64,000 nt of DNA from the NCBI RefSeq assembly GCF_030272615.1, contig NC_081411.1, positions 157,308,471 through 157,372,470 of the forward strand. The letters are read 5' to 3'. Of the stretch, positions 10,613-22,707 are shown one piece after another. Numbering within the stretch: the first letter of the stretch is position 1; each line of letters opens with the position of its first letter. Both the position numbers and the translations under genes were made by a program. Source of the DNA: Cryptomeria japonica (taxonomy: Eukaryota; Streptophyta; Pinopsida; Cupressales; Cupressaceae). Below the pieces are notes generated by a model. That model saw only the letters and a program-made list of their open reading frames with translations. It ran no database searches and was not told the DNA's origin.

Positions 10613-13600
10613 ATGGCATCATCTGGTGTGGCAACTCCATTATTTTTTGACATATTTGATAGGGCAAGGCCTAAATTTAAGAAACAACCATATGGATTGA
10701 TGGAGGATGATCCGCAAGGGGCATTTTTGTGCATTTTGTATGGTGTCTTGCATGTTGAATACATTAGGGCATTTATTCATTGCAATTTTGAAGAGCTTGG
10801 GAATGCTGAAATGTTGAAGCTTCACACAAAACACATGGTAGATGGCATGGGTAACCTATAACCTGAATTGAAATCACTCCAGGACAAGGGTTTCATCCAA
10901 TTCATGAACTTTTTGATCTTTGACAACCCTGAATGGATTAGATTCATTCTGAGTAGAGTTCATGATGATTTTATATGGCTTGATAGGCTATATAAGATCA
11001 CCAAGAAAGCAATCAAAGATTTAACATGCTTGAATGCAAGTGATGTAGTTGTTGCCCTAAATAATGTGAATAACATGACCATGATGGAGGCAACCAGTTC
11101 TGAACATGATGGAAGATCCATGATAAGCAGTGGCATTATTGAATATGATGTTAGATTTGTATCCATGGTGATGGGATACAAGGTCTATCAATCCAACAGA
11201 GATAACTTAGTATCCAGTATGGATATTTATGCTACTTTTCAAATTCTTAAGGAAGAAAAGCTATATGATTTATGTGAGGTGCTCCGGAGTGAGATCTTGA
11301 AAAATATGAAGAAGATTAAGTAGGAAAAAAAGCATATATATTCAAGTTCGGTACCTTGATTATCTACCTGTACTTCTATTTCATGAATGAGGTTCCTGAT
11401 GTAGGTAAAGTTAAATGGGTCTATGATAGGCCGGTGGTAGTACAGATAAAGGAAACTCTAAGTGGATTAGGTGATGCACAAGCTCAAAGAGATAATTTGT
11501 GGGGCTACTTCAAAACTTTCCAAGGAATGATGCAAACTAGGGAAAGGATCCCTAAATAAATTATTGAGAAGTATGAAGACACCATATGCTTCATAGTGGA
11601 TATCGATCAATGCTTGATGGAGGTTGTCGAACCCAAGATAGTTTGGATCATTCCCATGGGGTATGAGGTTAGTAGTGATATTCTTGATGCATATGCTCAA
11701 CATCTCCTAAGAAAGCTAGTACACTCTAACAATGAAAGGTTTCGAACATATAAGGATAAAAGCTTGAGTCTGCACTCTCAATTAACCAAACTCGGAATGC
11801 AGAGGAGAGTAAGGAAGGAAGTGGAACAACTAGCGGAAGACATGGAAATCACAAAGGAAGTAGTTTAGCGAGCTCAAGAGAAGAATATCCTAAAGGAAGA
11901 GGATATGGTGAAACCAAAGAAGACCAAACTAGAATCTCCTTCCCTAAAGCCAAGGCAAACAAGGAAGCCAACACCTTCGTCGGGTGCTCAAAAACCTGTC
12001 ACTCCACCTAAGCCCTGATAAAAACCATCCAGTGGAGTTGAGAAAAGGAAGAAAGGGAAACCTAAAAGAGTTTATGCAACAACCATTGCAGAACAAGAGA
12101 CCGAATCAGATAAAGCAATGAGGGAAGTCAAGAAGAATGTTATTGTTGCTAGGGTTGTGAAGATGCAATCCTCCAGTGAAAGTCAGGTCCACAAGAATCC
12201 CAAATTTGATGTTGATCTATCCAGTATAACTCTCAAGAAAGTCAAGGAAGAAATCACAGAACAAGGTAACCTTAAATTGTTTTCTCAATTTTATGACCAT
12301 TTGGATGAAAAAGGGAAGATGTCACTAGAAGAAGCTACTATTTTATATTTGAATAAGTATAGTAGGGCACTTATTGAGATTGCATCTGAAATCCCTAAGA
12401 GTCTATATGATATTTTGGATATGAGAAAAGTAGCAACAAGAGTAGAAGAGGAGATAATTAGGGAGTATGAATTAGTGCAACTTTGTCCGGTGATTGCTAA
12501 GATAGAAGTTGATAGAATACTTAAGGAAAATAAAGAAAGATTTAGAAGCAAAACCTGTGTAAATAAAATAATGATTGGTAAGATTGAAGAAGTTCATAAG
12601 AAGACACAAGAAAATTTGAGAGAACTAATAAAGAAATATTATTATGCTGTATTTACTGAAAAATCTTAGGGAAGTGTTCATCAGTCTATTCCAGAAGTCT
12701 TTGGGATGCCACCCAAAGGTGATAAGCCAAAATTTGCAAAACAAGATGTACAGATAATTGAACTTGTTTCTATAGATGATGTTGATAACTATGGGCCGAT
12801 TGTATACTCTAGTGAAGTAGTTTAGGATCCTCTAGTCATGAATGTTGATTTATAGAAGGTTACTGACGAGATTGGTGATGAGAAGGTAGAGGATGTAGGG
12901 ATGGGAGAGAAGGAGAAAGATGAAGGAAATATTGAATAGGTTTTGGTGGCAGGAGACACTGCAAAATCTGACAAGGCAAAGCAGATTATTAGTGATACTG
13001 ATCTCATCCAAGGACCTGTCAATATCAATTCATTATCTCATGTGAAAGAACTAAAGTTTGTAGCTCTTGCTCAAGCAAAAGCTAGTGAAGACTTACTAAA
13101 GTCTCACTCTGACGATAGAGAGCTTATATCTTTACCCACAAGTGTTCTTGAGAAAATTTGGCTGAAATTCAATCAAGACACACTTGACTCACTCTCCACT
13201 AAGCTACAAAATATGCTTAAGGTAGTAGACTCTCATTTTGAATCTCTTGAGAAAGCGGTAGATGTAAATTTTTTGAAATAGTTTAATGCTATGAGGTTAA
13301 GGACTATGTTGAGAATTGTTCAAGGTGATAGGGTCAGTCTGGTAACTGATGTGAAGGGAATTTAGGAGGCATTGAACGAAGGGAAAAAAATCTACAAGTC
13401 ATGTTTTCTATTACCAAAATTCACTATGGAGTTAGACAAGAGAATCAAAGAATGTGAAGGACAACTGGTTGATATATCTTAGTCCTACTCACCCCAAACC
13501 ATTTTTGCAAGTAATTATGAAGCTCAAGTAATGTCTTTACTTGATAAAATAAAGAGCCTAAATCAAGAAAAGGATAGGGTAATCGGTAGAGTCTGAGAGT

Positions 13601-13704
13601 TGGGAAATCTGATCGCTCCCTGGTTGGATACTCTTTTAAGCAGCCAGCATGATGCCTTGAATGCACTGAATAAGAGTGTTCTTTCCGATCTTAGAGGAGA
13701 ATAA
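10613..13704 (+). pseudogene. Element B ORF2: unknown protein in place of pol
   Basis: I do not recognise a named family. The frame starts at ATG 10613 (MASSGVATPLFF) and runs about 1030 codons with a phase change near 11325 and stops at 10859, 11557, 11866 and later. It is collinear with ORF2 of D and E: FILSRVHDDFIWL near 10941-10980, LYDLCEVL near 11262-11285, FKFGTLIIYLYFYF near 11344-11385, EKYEDTICFIVDIDQC near 11569-11616, VVEPKI and PMGYEV near 11621-11670. A Lys/Pro-rich stretch (about 11905-12090) includes EKRKKGKPKR, perhaps a nuclear signal. The C-terminal third is rich in Lys/Glu/Leu and helix-prone. Conservation between diverged copies says the protein mattered to the element. 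Confidence 0.75.
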
Positions 13705-14029
13705 ATGCATGCCTATATTTTTAGTTCTTTGATAAACATTTTGGAGATCCTGAAGAAAGGATGGGATGATCACTTCCAGTCATTGAGGACTACTTTTGCA
13801 GACATTTTCAAAATTTTGTAAGTTACTGTGTATACCCTTGTACATACAATTTTAAGTGGATACCTTCCTTTGCCATTGATGTCAAAGGGGGAGAGAGAAG
13901 AGTGAAAAATGATATATATTATCATGGGGAGCCTTGTGCCTGTGCATTTTTGGAGTTTTGAGATTTTTGCAGTGTTTGACATTTTTGGTTTGATACTTAG
14001 TCATATTTCACTAAGTGTTGGCATCAATG

Positions 14030-14043
14030 CCAAAGGGGGAGAT
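14030..14043 (+). other. Polypurine tract of element B
   Basis: ccaaagggggagat precedes the TGTTGG of the 3' LTR, identical to the tract of element A. A further purine run with AAAGGGGGAGAGAG lies near 13887-13900. Confidence 0.85.
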
Positions 14044-15167
14044 TGTTGGTAGGATACACTATTCTGCAAGAGTTAAGTTCTTGAGAATTGTTTAGGGGTT
14101 GTCATTGATGGAAACTCAAATTAGATGTGTTATTCAGTATATGCAAATTCATTCTACTAGAAGTCCTAAGGCAATTTTGCTTAAGTTTGGAAGGTGGAAC
14201 ACAATGTTTGATAGAGTGAGTACATTGAGTAGAACTCAATTTTGGGTGCAAATTTTTGTTTGCAGTGGAAGAGATAGTTGATTTTTTGGTTGGAATTGCT
14301 TAGTTTGAAATTCTAGCTTTCGATGTTGATTCTAGTGCAAGTTTGATGTTTCGATATTTGGTATTTCAGCAAGAGTAAAGTTATTTTGGTGTAGCATGTT
14401 ATGCAGAATATCCAGGATGATTTTGTTGATTTGTGTCGTGTTCGAGGTTGTTGTGTCAATTTATGTGAAGTGTAATATCAATTTTTTGTGGTCTGCATGA
14501 GCATTGGTAATAAGATTGAGCTGACTTTTTGTTACAAGTTTCATCTTTTTGAAGCTGACATGTAGGTGACCTAATCAAGTGATGTAGATATATAAGACTG
14601 ATCTATTTGACCATTTTGATGATCAATGTGAGTGTGTGAAGATTGTATGAGAATTGGTGTGTACTTTCACATGCACTATCCTTGGATTGATCCTCTGGTA
14701 TATGACAGAGCAAAGCAGAACAAAGCAGTAAGACAAAATAGTGGAAGAAGACCTTTTGTGCTTAATCAGAACTACATTTTTGCATTTGTAGATGCTATTC
14801 ATCAGTTCATACAATCAGTTATCATTTGTAGTCATTTGTAGGATAGTGAGTCCTCCGAGGGTTGTAGCCCTCTATTGTAATTAAGTAGTGAGCTCTATGC
14901 AGTGTGCCTGAGTACATGTGCATTCCCTTGTAACATTATTATACTCTTGATCACAATATTATAATATTGTGGGTCTCAATACCACCATGGTTTTTCAATT
15001 TCTATGTTTCCATGTAAAAATTATGGTGTGTATGGTTTTATGCTTGAGTGTGTTGAGTTTATGCTTTTTACTTTCATTCTTTTGCATCCGGTGGCTTAAG
15101 AATTAGTTAAAGAAAGATAAATTGCAGAACATTGATTCACTCCTCTCAGTGTTCATTGATTCCAACA
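14044..15167 (+). repeat. 3' LTR of element B
   Basis: It starts TGTTGGTAGGATACACTATT and ends GATTCCAACA (inverted ends TGTTGG/CCAACA). It pairs with 7836-8968. It contains no convincing gene; a 69-codon frame at 14632-14841 is not kept in the other LTR. Confidence 0.9.
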
Positions 15168-16289
15168 GTCGTGAGATGATAAATAATTTATAAGTTGTAT
15201 AAGATACATGTAGCTTCAGAAAAGAGGGTGATTAGGTCAACCTTTTACTCTTGGATCCCCCTACTTATATTCTCTCGCAAAGATAAGAATGCCAACACCC
15301 CTTTAGGTGTTTTCACATTTGAGTTGGCAGAGATTCCAAGTGGTGTTTTGAGTTTAGCTATAAAGCCTTGACCTTAGGTTTAAAGAGTGTTTGGTGTGTC
15401 TTCTTTTGTGATAAGACCAGTGAAAATTTTAGGTTTGAGGAGCCTAGGCCATACCCAAGTTATTGTTGTTCAACACATAAACAACCATTGTGTCTTCTTG
15501 TTTGCAGTGTCTTCCTACCACATTAATCATTAAATATTCATATTTGGTTACATTTTGATACATAAAAGAACATACACAAACATTTTCACTATAATTGAAT
15601 ATTTGAATAGTTCTATCATGTATTTGAATAATTTTGTTTGCATATTTGACACTTTTTGACATATATTTGCATAATCATGCTGCATTTATTCTTACTATTG
15701 ACATGTATTTGGAATATTTTGTTACATATTTGGCTTATGTAATTGTGTGTTTGAGAGTTAAAACTGTGTATTTGATAATTTTTTTGCAATCCTTCCATGT
15801 ATTTTGATAATTCTTCTCATGTATCTAGTTATTGTTACTATGTATTTGGTCTAGATAGATCAAGATCTTCTAGGCTGATTCCATAAGATTCCCAATCAAT
15901 TAACCATTAGTTCTACCATTTCTACCTTTCCACTTTTATGCCTTTCAGACTTCTATCTAGAATAACAATCTTTTCAAGTCCAAAATTTGTCTTTTTGTTG
16001 TTACCATTTGCATTATCCTATCATCACTAGGTGGCTTTTTTTCTTAGATATGTCATCTTTGGGTAGGAGACAATCTTAGTCCCTTCAGTTGGATCAACTT
16101 AGCTTGGAATTTATCATCTCCTAGGAAGTCATATATTTCTTGAGTAATTGATTTTTGACTATATATCAATAGTCTTAATCTTGTCCTTATTAGATTTTCG
16201 TCTTAGGTCAACCTTGGAAGACAACTTTGGACCTTTTGTCCTAGTCATCACTCCTAGTCCACATCACCACTCTTTGTCTTCTTTCCATT
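15168..16289. other. Non-coding part of gypsy element G1 (5' region)
   Basis: No gene is seen. The AT-rich stretch has imperfect TATTTGG/TATTTGA words resembling those left of element B. It leads into the G1 gag, so it is probably its LTR or leader. I could not identify a primer-binding site. Confidence 0.45.
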
Positions 16290-17540
16290 TTGTCACCTAG
16301 ATCAAATCTTTCCTTTGTATGGTTGAAAATAAATCCCAAAGACTTAGAAAAGAAGACTAGAAATCTCAAACATCTCAAAAACATGGATAAATACTATGAT
16401 GATGAGAAATTTAACAATACTAGATCCTTTCAAAATCTAGGACCTATTGATGAAACAAATGATGATGATACTCTTACCATGGGTGAAGTTCAAGACCACA
16501 TTAATGATCCTAAATTTAATAGGTTACTTGGCATAGTGCTAGATAAAGAGAGACATCTCTACTTCTTAATGCTTGCTGAAAAGGGTGCCAAATTACCTCA
16601 AAATTTTGATGTGTCTCAAATTAGGTGTGACAACAATGATTGGAGATGTATTTGGAGTAATTCCTATGCCTAATTCACCTTCATCCCTTTTTCAAAAACT
16701 ATGCATGTTCATTCAAGATGACCAAATGAATACTCAACAAGATCAAACACAACCTCATGTTAATACCCTTCACCTAGGCAGTTGAAGAAACACTCAACCT
16801 AATGGTCAACACTATGTTCATAGTTTGAACACTCAACCTCATGTTCATACCTCTCATAGCCAACCTCATGGTCAAAATTATGGTCACACTTATAACTATC
16901 AAGCAAGTGGTCAACCTAATGATAAAATATATTTCTATGATTCCAAAAGTAGTTATGTCCATGATAAAAATGCACATCAACATTATCAACATCATCCATA
17001 ATATTATAACTATGCTCCTTGTCCACCTCCTCTTGGTGGCTATTATCAAAATTGTGTTCCCTCACCTCCACCCAACGGTCACTATCAACCTTATGTTTCT
17101 CCTCCACAACTGGACTTGATGAACCATATCATAAATAAATTTCTCCACCTCCACCTAGTGGTCAATACCAATACCATACTCCTTCACCTAATGGTGAATA
17201 TTAAAATTATATCTGTCCTCTTGGTGGCTTAGGCAAAGGGAAAACTCAAGGAAACATGGCAGAACCTAATAGGGATTTGACACAAGTGTGAGAATTGCAA
17301 GAACAAATGGCTAGTATGCGATCAAGAAACCCCATCAAGAATTACATGATTCAAGACATTTTTCCTTACTCTTTTGATAGGTCCATACTCATGTCACCTT
17401 GTCCCCCCAAATTTGATGTACCTAAGTTTAACAAGTACAAGGGGAAAGGTGATCCTAAGGACACTATCACGGAATTATTTACCACTTGTATAGAGGTGGC
17501 ATATGATGATTCTTATCTTATGTGCCTCTTCCCATGTAGT
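16290..17540 (+). pseudogene. gag: Gypsy element G1 Gag, N-terminal part
   Basis: A leader frame (16290-16673, rich in Asp/Asn) is followed by a low-complexity Pro/Tyr/His/Gln/Asn region at about 16790-17200, with repeats such as CPPPLGGYYQ and PPPNGHYQPY. Then a plant Ty3/gypsy capsid start is visible at 17295-17535: MQEQMASMRSRN, PPKFDVPKFNKYKGKGDPKD and the block IEVAYDDSYLMCLFP. Stops lie at 16671 and 17289, with phase changes between. The frame is interrupted exactly at 17540 by element T and resumes at 33495. The N-terminal low-complexity part is typical of such Gag proteins in plants. Confidence 0.75.
17536..17540. repeat. Target-site duplication of element T, left copy (GTAGT)
   Basis: GTAGT directly precedes the TGTTACC LTR start and is repeated at 33495-33499 directly after the terminal AACA. 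The exact 5-bp match fixes both ends of element T and shows it inserted into the G1 gag. Confidence 0.95.
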
Positions 17541-17619
17541 TGTTACCGGATCATTTATTCTTCATGTCGAGAGTGGGTCATATTTTCCTTTTTATGTTGG
17601 AGTCCTAGTTCATGCTATA

Positions 17620-18010
17620 TTACCTTGGTTCAAGTCCTTAATGCATCCTCAAATCTTTTTTCTAGTCATTTAAGTCAGGTTCAAAAAATTGATTGAACTC
17701 CTTGAACACCTTGAACCATTCTGAACTGGGTTCGAGAGGTTCATTTAGGTTCAATAGGTTCCAAGGTGTTTAGAAAAAGTTTTTCGTACTAACATTTTCT
17801 CTAAGTGTTTTGCAGCGGCTCTTTAAAAAGGTTTTTTCTATTCAGTGATATAACATTTGTGTTGAACTTATTGAACTGAGTTCAAAGGGTTCAAATATGT
17901 TCAACGTGTTCAACATGGCAAATGGTCAAAAGTTTGATGCAGAGTACATCTTGAACTACTTGAACACTCAAGAAGTTGGTTCAAGATGTTCATACGGGTT
18001 CAATGTTGGT
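17620..18010. repeat. Cluster of GTTCAA/TTGAAC words in T 5' LTR
   Basis: About 20 occurrences of GTTCAA, TTGAAC or one-base variants lie within about 390 bases, in both orientations (for example CCTTGAACACCTTGAACC and AGGTTCAATAGGTTCC). The same cluster is in the 3' LTR at 28600-28990. Its place upstream of the LTR-ORF would suit a transcription factor array, but no function is shown. Confidence 0.7.
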
Positions 18011-18266
18011 GGGTCCCACGGTTTCTAATGTTCTGAGAAGTGAATTTATTGCTAAATACAGAGAGGCAGAACCATATTGTAAAGTGATGTCATTCTTTGG
18101 CTTTTTCGAGATAAGTGAACGTTTCAGGAATTGGCAGTTTCTTAAAGTATGCCGCCATGCATTCAATGCATGCGTCCGGGGGTCTAATCTTCCAATTTGC
18201 AGCGTTCGGAATGAAATTGCGAAATCATTGCATTTAATGTGTCTGTATCATTACCTTTCTCAATAA
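17976..18266 (+). CDS. Small hypothetical frame in T 5' LTR
   Basis: A frame of up to 96 codons ends with LMCLYHYLSQ and TAA. The partner in the 3' LTR (28974-29246) is also open over its last 90 codons, with no stop in either. A common start is uncertain: in the 3' LTR an ATG at 28974 begins MGSMLVGP, while here that codon is ACG and translation could start at the ATG of MLVGP or upstream. It resembles nothing I recognise. AAGGTATG, a donor-like site, follows the stop. It could be a leader peptide or chance. Confidence 0.35.
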   Translation: MVQDVHTGSMLVGPTVSNVLRSEFIAKYREAEPYCKVMSFFGFFEISERFRNWQFLKVCRHAFNACVRGSNLPICSVRNEIAKSLHLMCLYHYLSQ

Positions 18267-18480
18267 GGTATGAAAATCATTTGTGTTCTGCATTTGCTAC
18301 TTGCTGCTGGATTTTTGTTTATGTTATCCCTGGATAGGAGTCTTTCTTGCTGCTAGCCGTCGTCCGATTATACAACTATGAAGGTGAGTCTTTCCTTATT
18401 TTCTCCAGTGTTTTCCCTTGCATTTTCTCTTATATAGAAGGTTTCACTGCAATCAAATTTAGGTTTCTTGTTTTGAAATC

Positions 18481-21400
18481 ATGAAGTCCACCCTACAATT
18501 GTTTGGAAACGTCTTTAGCTTGGTGTCCACAGAAGCCATAGTTAGTGATACTGACCTGAAAGGAGAGAACCTTGAAGATTTGAAAGAAAGGGTGTTCAAT
18601 GGTGTTGATAAGTCTTTTTGTATAGAGATTTTGAGTAGTGGACTTTTAGAAGCCGCAGCCTTTCCTCCGACAATTGCTTGTCCAGAGTTGGTTCGGGAGT
18701 GTATTGCCAGATGTGACCCTGTATCTGAAACTATTAAAAGGGATAATGGTGAAACCCTTCTTGCCATTAACCGTGAGGTGATTGCTTCAGTGTTCAAGAT
18801 ACCGGATTACCAATTTTCTAATTTCTCTCCTGCCTAGTCAATTAGTGAGTTCAATGCAGATAGAGCCGGACATAGGAATAATGTAGCAAAGTTCTAGTTG
18901 AAGGTCCCTCAGAGAGGTGGTTCTAGGCTACCTAAAAATCCTAACAAGAACCACATGTTGCCACATATTCACGATGTGATGCTTCTGTTGCATCGAGCCA
19001 GAGGTTCTGCCGAAGTTTATAGCTTTGATGATTGGATATATTGCTATGTGCAATTAGTTCTGGAAGGAAAACAATATTTGGATTGGGCAGAGTTAATTGG
19101 TGATTCAATGAGAGAGCAGTTGAACCTAGCCAAGTAGTTTCAACAAAACTTCTTCATGTCCTCATATCTTTTGTATTGTCTGGCCTGTGTTAAAGAGTTA
19201 ACGGGTATACCCAAGTAGCCCTCTGAGGAAGATGTTCCAGTGTATGAGTTTTATCCAATGCTGCAAAAAGACAATGCCCTACAAGATTTCAGAAGGGTAC
19301 ACAATGAATTCCTGGGTGATATGTGTCATGAACTGAAGGGTACAAAAGCCAAATGGATTTTAGATGATGCACAGACCTTGATTTATAAGTTCGGTAGTTT
19401 TTACATCCAGTTGCCATGCTTTTGCTATATACGGGTAGGAGGCTTTGAAGAGGAACCCTTCAAGCTTCTGCACTTCTGTTCTGATTGTTTTGTTCTAGTA
19501 GAAGTATGCAGACAACTGACTTCTGTGGTCAAGAAGGCATAGCCTAAGGACAAGTGGGAAGGTCATTTTCCAAGACAATTGGGAGTGTTATGTTGTAATT
19601 CAATGTCTGATGCACTAAGTATAGGAGTAGACCTTAGAAATTTTAATTTCTCTCTGTATTCTGAAAGAAAAGGTTTTGACAATAAGAGATTTTCTTAGAG
19701 CCTTGGCTTAATGCCTTATCTTCCCATGCCATAGTTAAAGATTTCTGGGAAGACCGTTCAGATGAACTTGAATTCTTCAAAAGGGAAAACATGAGATTGG
19801 TGCTGGAACAGGTTATCTCTTTACAAATAAGGTTAGACATTAAAGGGCTTGAAGAGGATTATCTTGACCTATTTGAACAAGGGTATTTAGCCCATGCAGA
19901 GATTGAAATGCCCCCAATTAATTGGGATGAGGAGGAAAATGATGACATACAATTGAGAACCGAACAAGTTCTAGAAAGAACCGTGGCATGGGTGGCTAAA
20001 AAGAAAGCAATGAAGCTAGTCGCCAAGTCCCTTTCTGCACAAAATATATTTTCACCAAAATGTCCTTCTAACAGTGCTCTTGTCCATGTAGGTAAGGAAA
20101 TCAAGTCGGCTCAGCCTAGACAAAGGTCTAGCCCAACTCTGGATTTCAGTACCCCTCGGCATACTCGATCACGTAGTGTTGCCCAGAGGAAGATGGACCA
20201 GGTCAAGGATATGGGAGTAAAAGATGCCGTGCTTGAGGCTCAGATCTTTAAAATTGAAGATTTGGATGGTGAAGTTGCTTGTGCTCTGGACTCCCAAATG
20301 GTAACTATGGCTATGACGCCACCACCAAAAATGATTGAAGGAACTACTCATTTTGCTATGACTCCTCAATAGTTAACAACCTTAGTGAACAAGAAAAGGA
20401 GCTTTCTTCCTATGACCATTCCAATTCAGGAGATGGTTGCCAAGTACTCCGAGAAGAATCCAAAGCCAAAGAGGCTTAAGACCACCTCTCACCTGAACAA
20501 TGATGAAGAAACTGGTAAATGGAGGGTGGAAATTGCCTCTTACAAACTGAAAGATGAGAACAAAGAGGCCGGTTCTGATGATTTTGAAATCACAAAAGTA
20601 GAGTTGGGAAAGATGAGCAAGGATATAGATAACCATTTTTTCCAAGTGTTAGCGAAGAAAATGCTTACCTATTCAGAGAAGGATGGACGGGAGAAAAGAG
20701 AACTTAAAAGACACATAATTGTTTTGGCTCAGTTCATCGATAGTATCGGTTGCCTTGGAGCAATTCCAATATCTCATGCCACTGAGAATTTCGACCCAAC
20801 TTCTCCAGAAATCAAGAAGTTGATGAACCAAGTTCAACGGGCTAAGAGCATCGCTGAAGCGGTTGAGAAGTGGATTGAACAAGTAATCAAAGATGGTGAA
20901 AAATACATTACTGACTCTCGGAAGTTGTGTGATGAAGTACAGAGCCTGATTTCTAAAATCCAAAACCAGCTTGTACCCTACGAGAAAGAAGAGCACAAAT
21001 GGCAAAATGTCCTACCTCTGTTTACCAAAATCGAAGAGTATGGGACTACCAGATTTCTGACACAACATTCAATTAAGCTGGTAGTTGATGAATGCCAACT
21101 TTTCATGCTAAAGAAAACTATCATGTGGTGGGTTTTCACCTTTCAGTCGGTAATTACGGATGCAAGAACTTCCGTCTATGAACTCCAAGATTTGCAAAGT
21201 AGTATAGTCAAGGATAATAAAGTGGTTAATCTTGATCATGACTGGGAGTTAGGAATCTATGGGTCAAGCACACATGAAGCAGTCAAATCCTTTGGGTTGA
21301 ACATGGAAAAGATCAGATTTAGGAGTAGCTTCACGCTGGAGGATATAACCAAGGTAGCTAGGATCGAATCTATGGTTTTCATTGGGAATGATCAGCTGCC

Positions 21401-21557
21401 GAAGCACTCAGAGAAGATGGTGCAGCACAAGTGGAATAAAGAAGTGGCAAAGGCGAAACTCAATGCAATGAAAGTCCCAAGCCAATCAATGATCTAGGAA
21501 CTCATAGCTACTCATGATGCCTACGAAGACGGAGAAGATGATAATGATGGAATATGA
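18481..21557 (+). pseudogene. LTR-ORF copy 1: ~1000-codon unknown protein inside the 5' LTR
   Basis: The frame starts at ATG 18481 (MKSTLQLFGNVFSL) and ends at TGA 21555. A 1-bp deletion near 19737 shifts the phase, and stops lie at 18836, 18895, 19135, 19216, 19540, 20370 and 21495. Ordered segments are: INREVIASVFKIP near 18765-18803, an EGKQYLDWAELIGDSM block near 19063-19110, IYKFGSFYIQLPCFCYI near 19382-19432, a helical stretch near 19790-19880, a basic Ser/Pro linker near 20090-20180 (PRQRSSPTLDFSTPRH), and a Lys/Glu-rich helical C-terminus from about 20550 to 21490. These segments correspond in order to those of ORF2 in B, D and E. I see no signal peptide, membrane segment or known enzyme motif. 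No function can be named. Confidence 0.75.
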
Positions 21558-22471
21558 CATAATGCATCCACTTAGAGCTAGTTTTCTTTATTTTTAAAAA
21601 ACATTTCTTATAGTTATGCAAAAACTTCAGGACAAATGTCCCAAAATACTTTCTATTGGTTTCGTAACTATTTTATCGGGGAGTGGTCGATTTTTCAGGG
21701 AGACATCCCTCGTTTAGACTATAAATTAAGTAAAACAGATGGTAAAAGGGTTAGTTTTTGGTAACTAATTTTGTGAACTTCGACTGAACTTTTTGTTTTT
21801 GGTATTTTATGTTCTTAATCAAAGGAAGAATCAGATGATTGAGATCTATTTTGGAAAAGATTGGCAGATGCATTTTTGTGTCTTTGTTGCATAAGGATAT
21901 ATATATGAAATCTGATCATATTGTTTTTGGGGAGAAGAAAGATCTATGTATTTTGAATCTGAATAGATAACATGTCTTTGCATATGTTCATCCGATCAAG
22001 TAACAGTAATTGATCATTTCATTGCATTATTTCATTATTTCTCTAATGTTCTTTCCTTTGAATGTGTTGTTTACTCTAGAAAAGATTCATGATTGAGGGC
22101 GGATTTATTTTCCTTGAATCTGTTCGTCTTTTATTGGTTTAGGTGGAAGAAGTATATTGAACTTTGTTTCAGTTGCTGTAGTTATATGTTTTGAAAATTA
22201 ACATGAGAAAAGTTGCAGCCTTTCATCCAAGAATGAAATAGGTGGCCTTACACGCTTTCTAGTTAAAAGCTTTCATTTAGATATAAATAAAAATAAAACA
22301 CATTTCATGAAAAACCAAGATAGGGAGCTGTACCTATGCAAAAATTCAGAGGGAAGTGATTTGAACAACACTTACCCAACTGTTCAGTGAATCATTTGTT
22401 CTCAGAATAAGGTAACAAAGTTTAAGATTAATCATTAAAAACAAGAGCAAATCCGTTCACTAACAGATTTT

Positions 22472-22489
22472 TGGCGACTCTGCTGGGGA
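22472..22489 (+). other. Primer-binding site of element T
   Basis: TGGCGACTCTGCTGGGGA lies six bases after the 5' LTR. Its complement ends in TCGCCA, as expected for a tRNA 3' end with CCA. From memory this site is typical of Tat/Ogre-type elements and assigned to an arginine tRNA; I could not check the tRNA. Confidence 0.85.
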
Positions 22490-22707
22490 GCGAAACAAAG
22501 AGAGAACCAATTTTTCAGTAGACTAGTATGCCATAGACATAACAAAAGTGAACTCAAATTGGCAAAATTACTCTTTGTTTAGGAAGACTGTTGAGATTGA
22601 GTCTTGTTTGAAGTAGTTTAGTTTTCCTACGAGTAATCACCCTGGATTCTCATCCATATACCCGAGCACAAAGAAGGGAAGGACTGGTTGATAACTTTTT
22701 TGAAGAA

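Larger units (their letters stand above)
7836..15167 (+). mobile_element. Non-autonomous copia-type element B (gag + ORF2, no pol)
   Basis: Two LTRs (7836-8968 and 14044-15167) in the same orientation bound a 5.1-kb internal region. It has a degenerate initiator-Met-tRNA primer site, a Gag-like coiled coil with several zinc knuckles, a long frame of unknown function and the same polypurine tract as element A. No protease, integrase or reverse transcriptase motif occurs. The flanking pentamers (CGATT left, GTCGT right) do not match, so no target duplication is evident. It is a divergent relative of elements D and E. Confidence 0.88.
17541..22465 (+). repeat. 5' LTR of element T (4925 bp)
   Basis: It starts TGTTACCGGATC and ends CACTAACA. 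In order it contains a GTTCAA/TTGAAC-rich block (about 17620-18010), a small frame (17976-18266), a splice-donor-like AAGGTGAGT near 18380-18388, the long LTR-ORF (18481-21557) and an AT-rich tail without genes (21558-22465). It aligns with 28521-33494 along its length; the 49-bp length difference is explained by a 48-bp duplication in the 3' LTR and a 1-bp loss here near 19737. Confidence 0.95.

Noticed and set aside
7831-15172. Target-site duplication for element B
   Set aside because: CGATT and GTCGT do not match; shifting the borders by a few bases does not give a convincing repeat.
16774-17119. Overlapping Met/Ile/His-rich frames on both strands
   Set aside because: Low-complexity shadows of the Pro/Tyr/His/Gln-rich G1 Gag leader, which fits its neighbours better.
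20673-21005. Antisense frames over the LTR-ORF and over pol regions (also 607-933, 20382-20645, 31411-31674)
   Set aside because: They mirror conserved sense coding and show no domain of their own.
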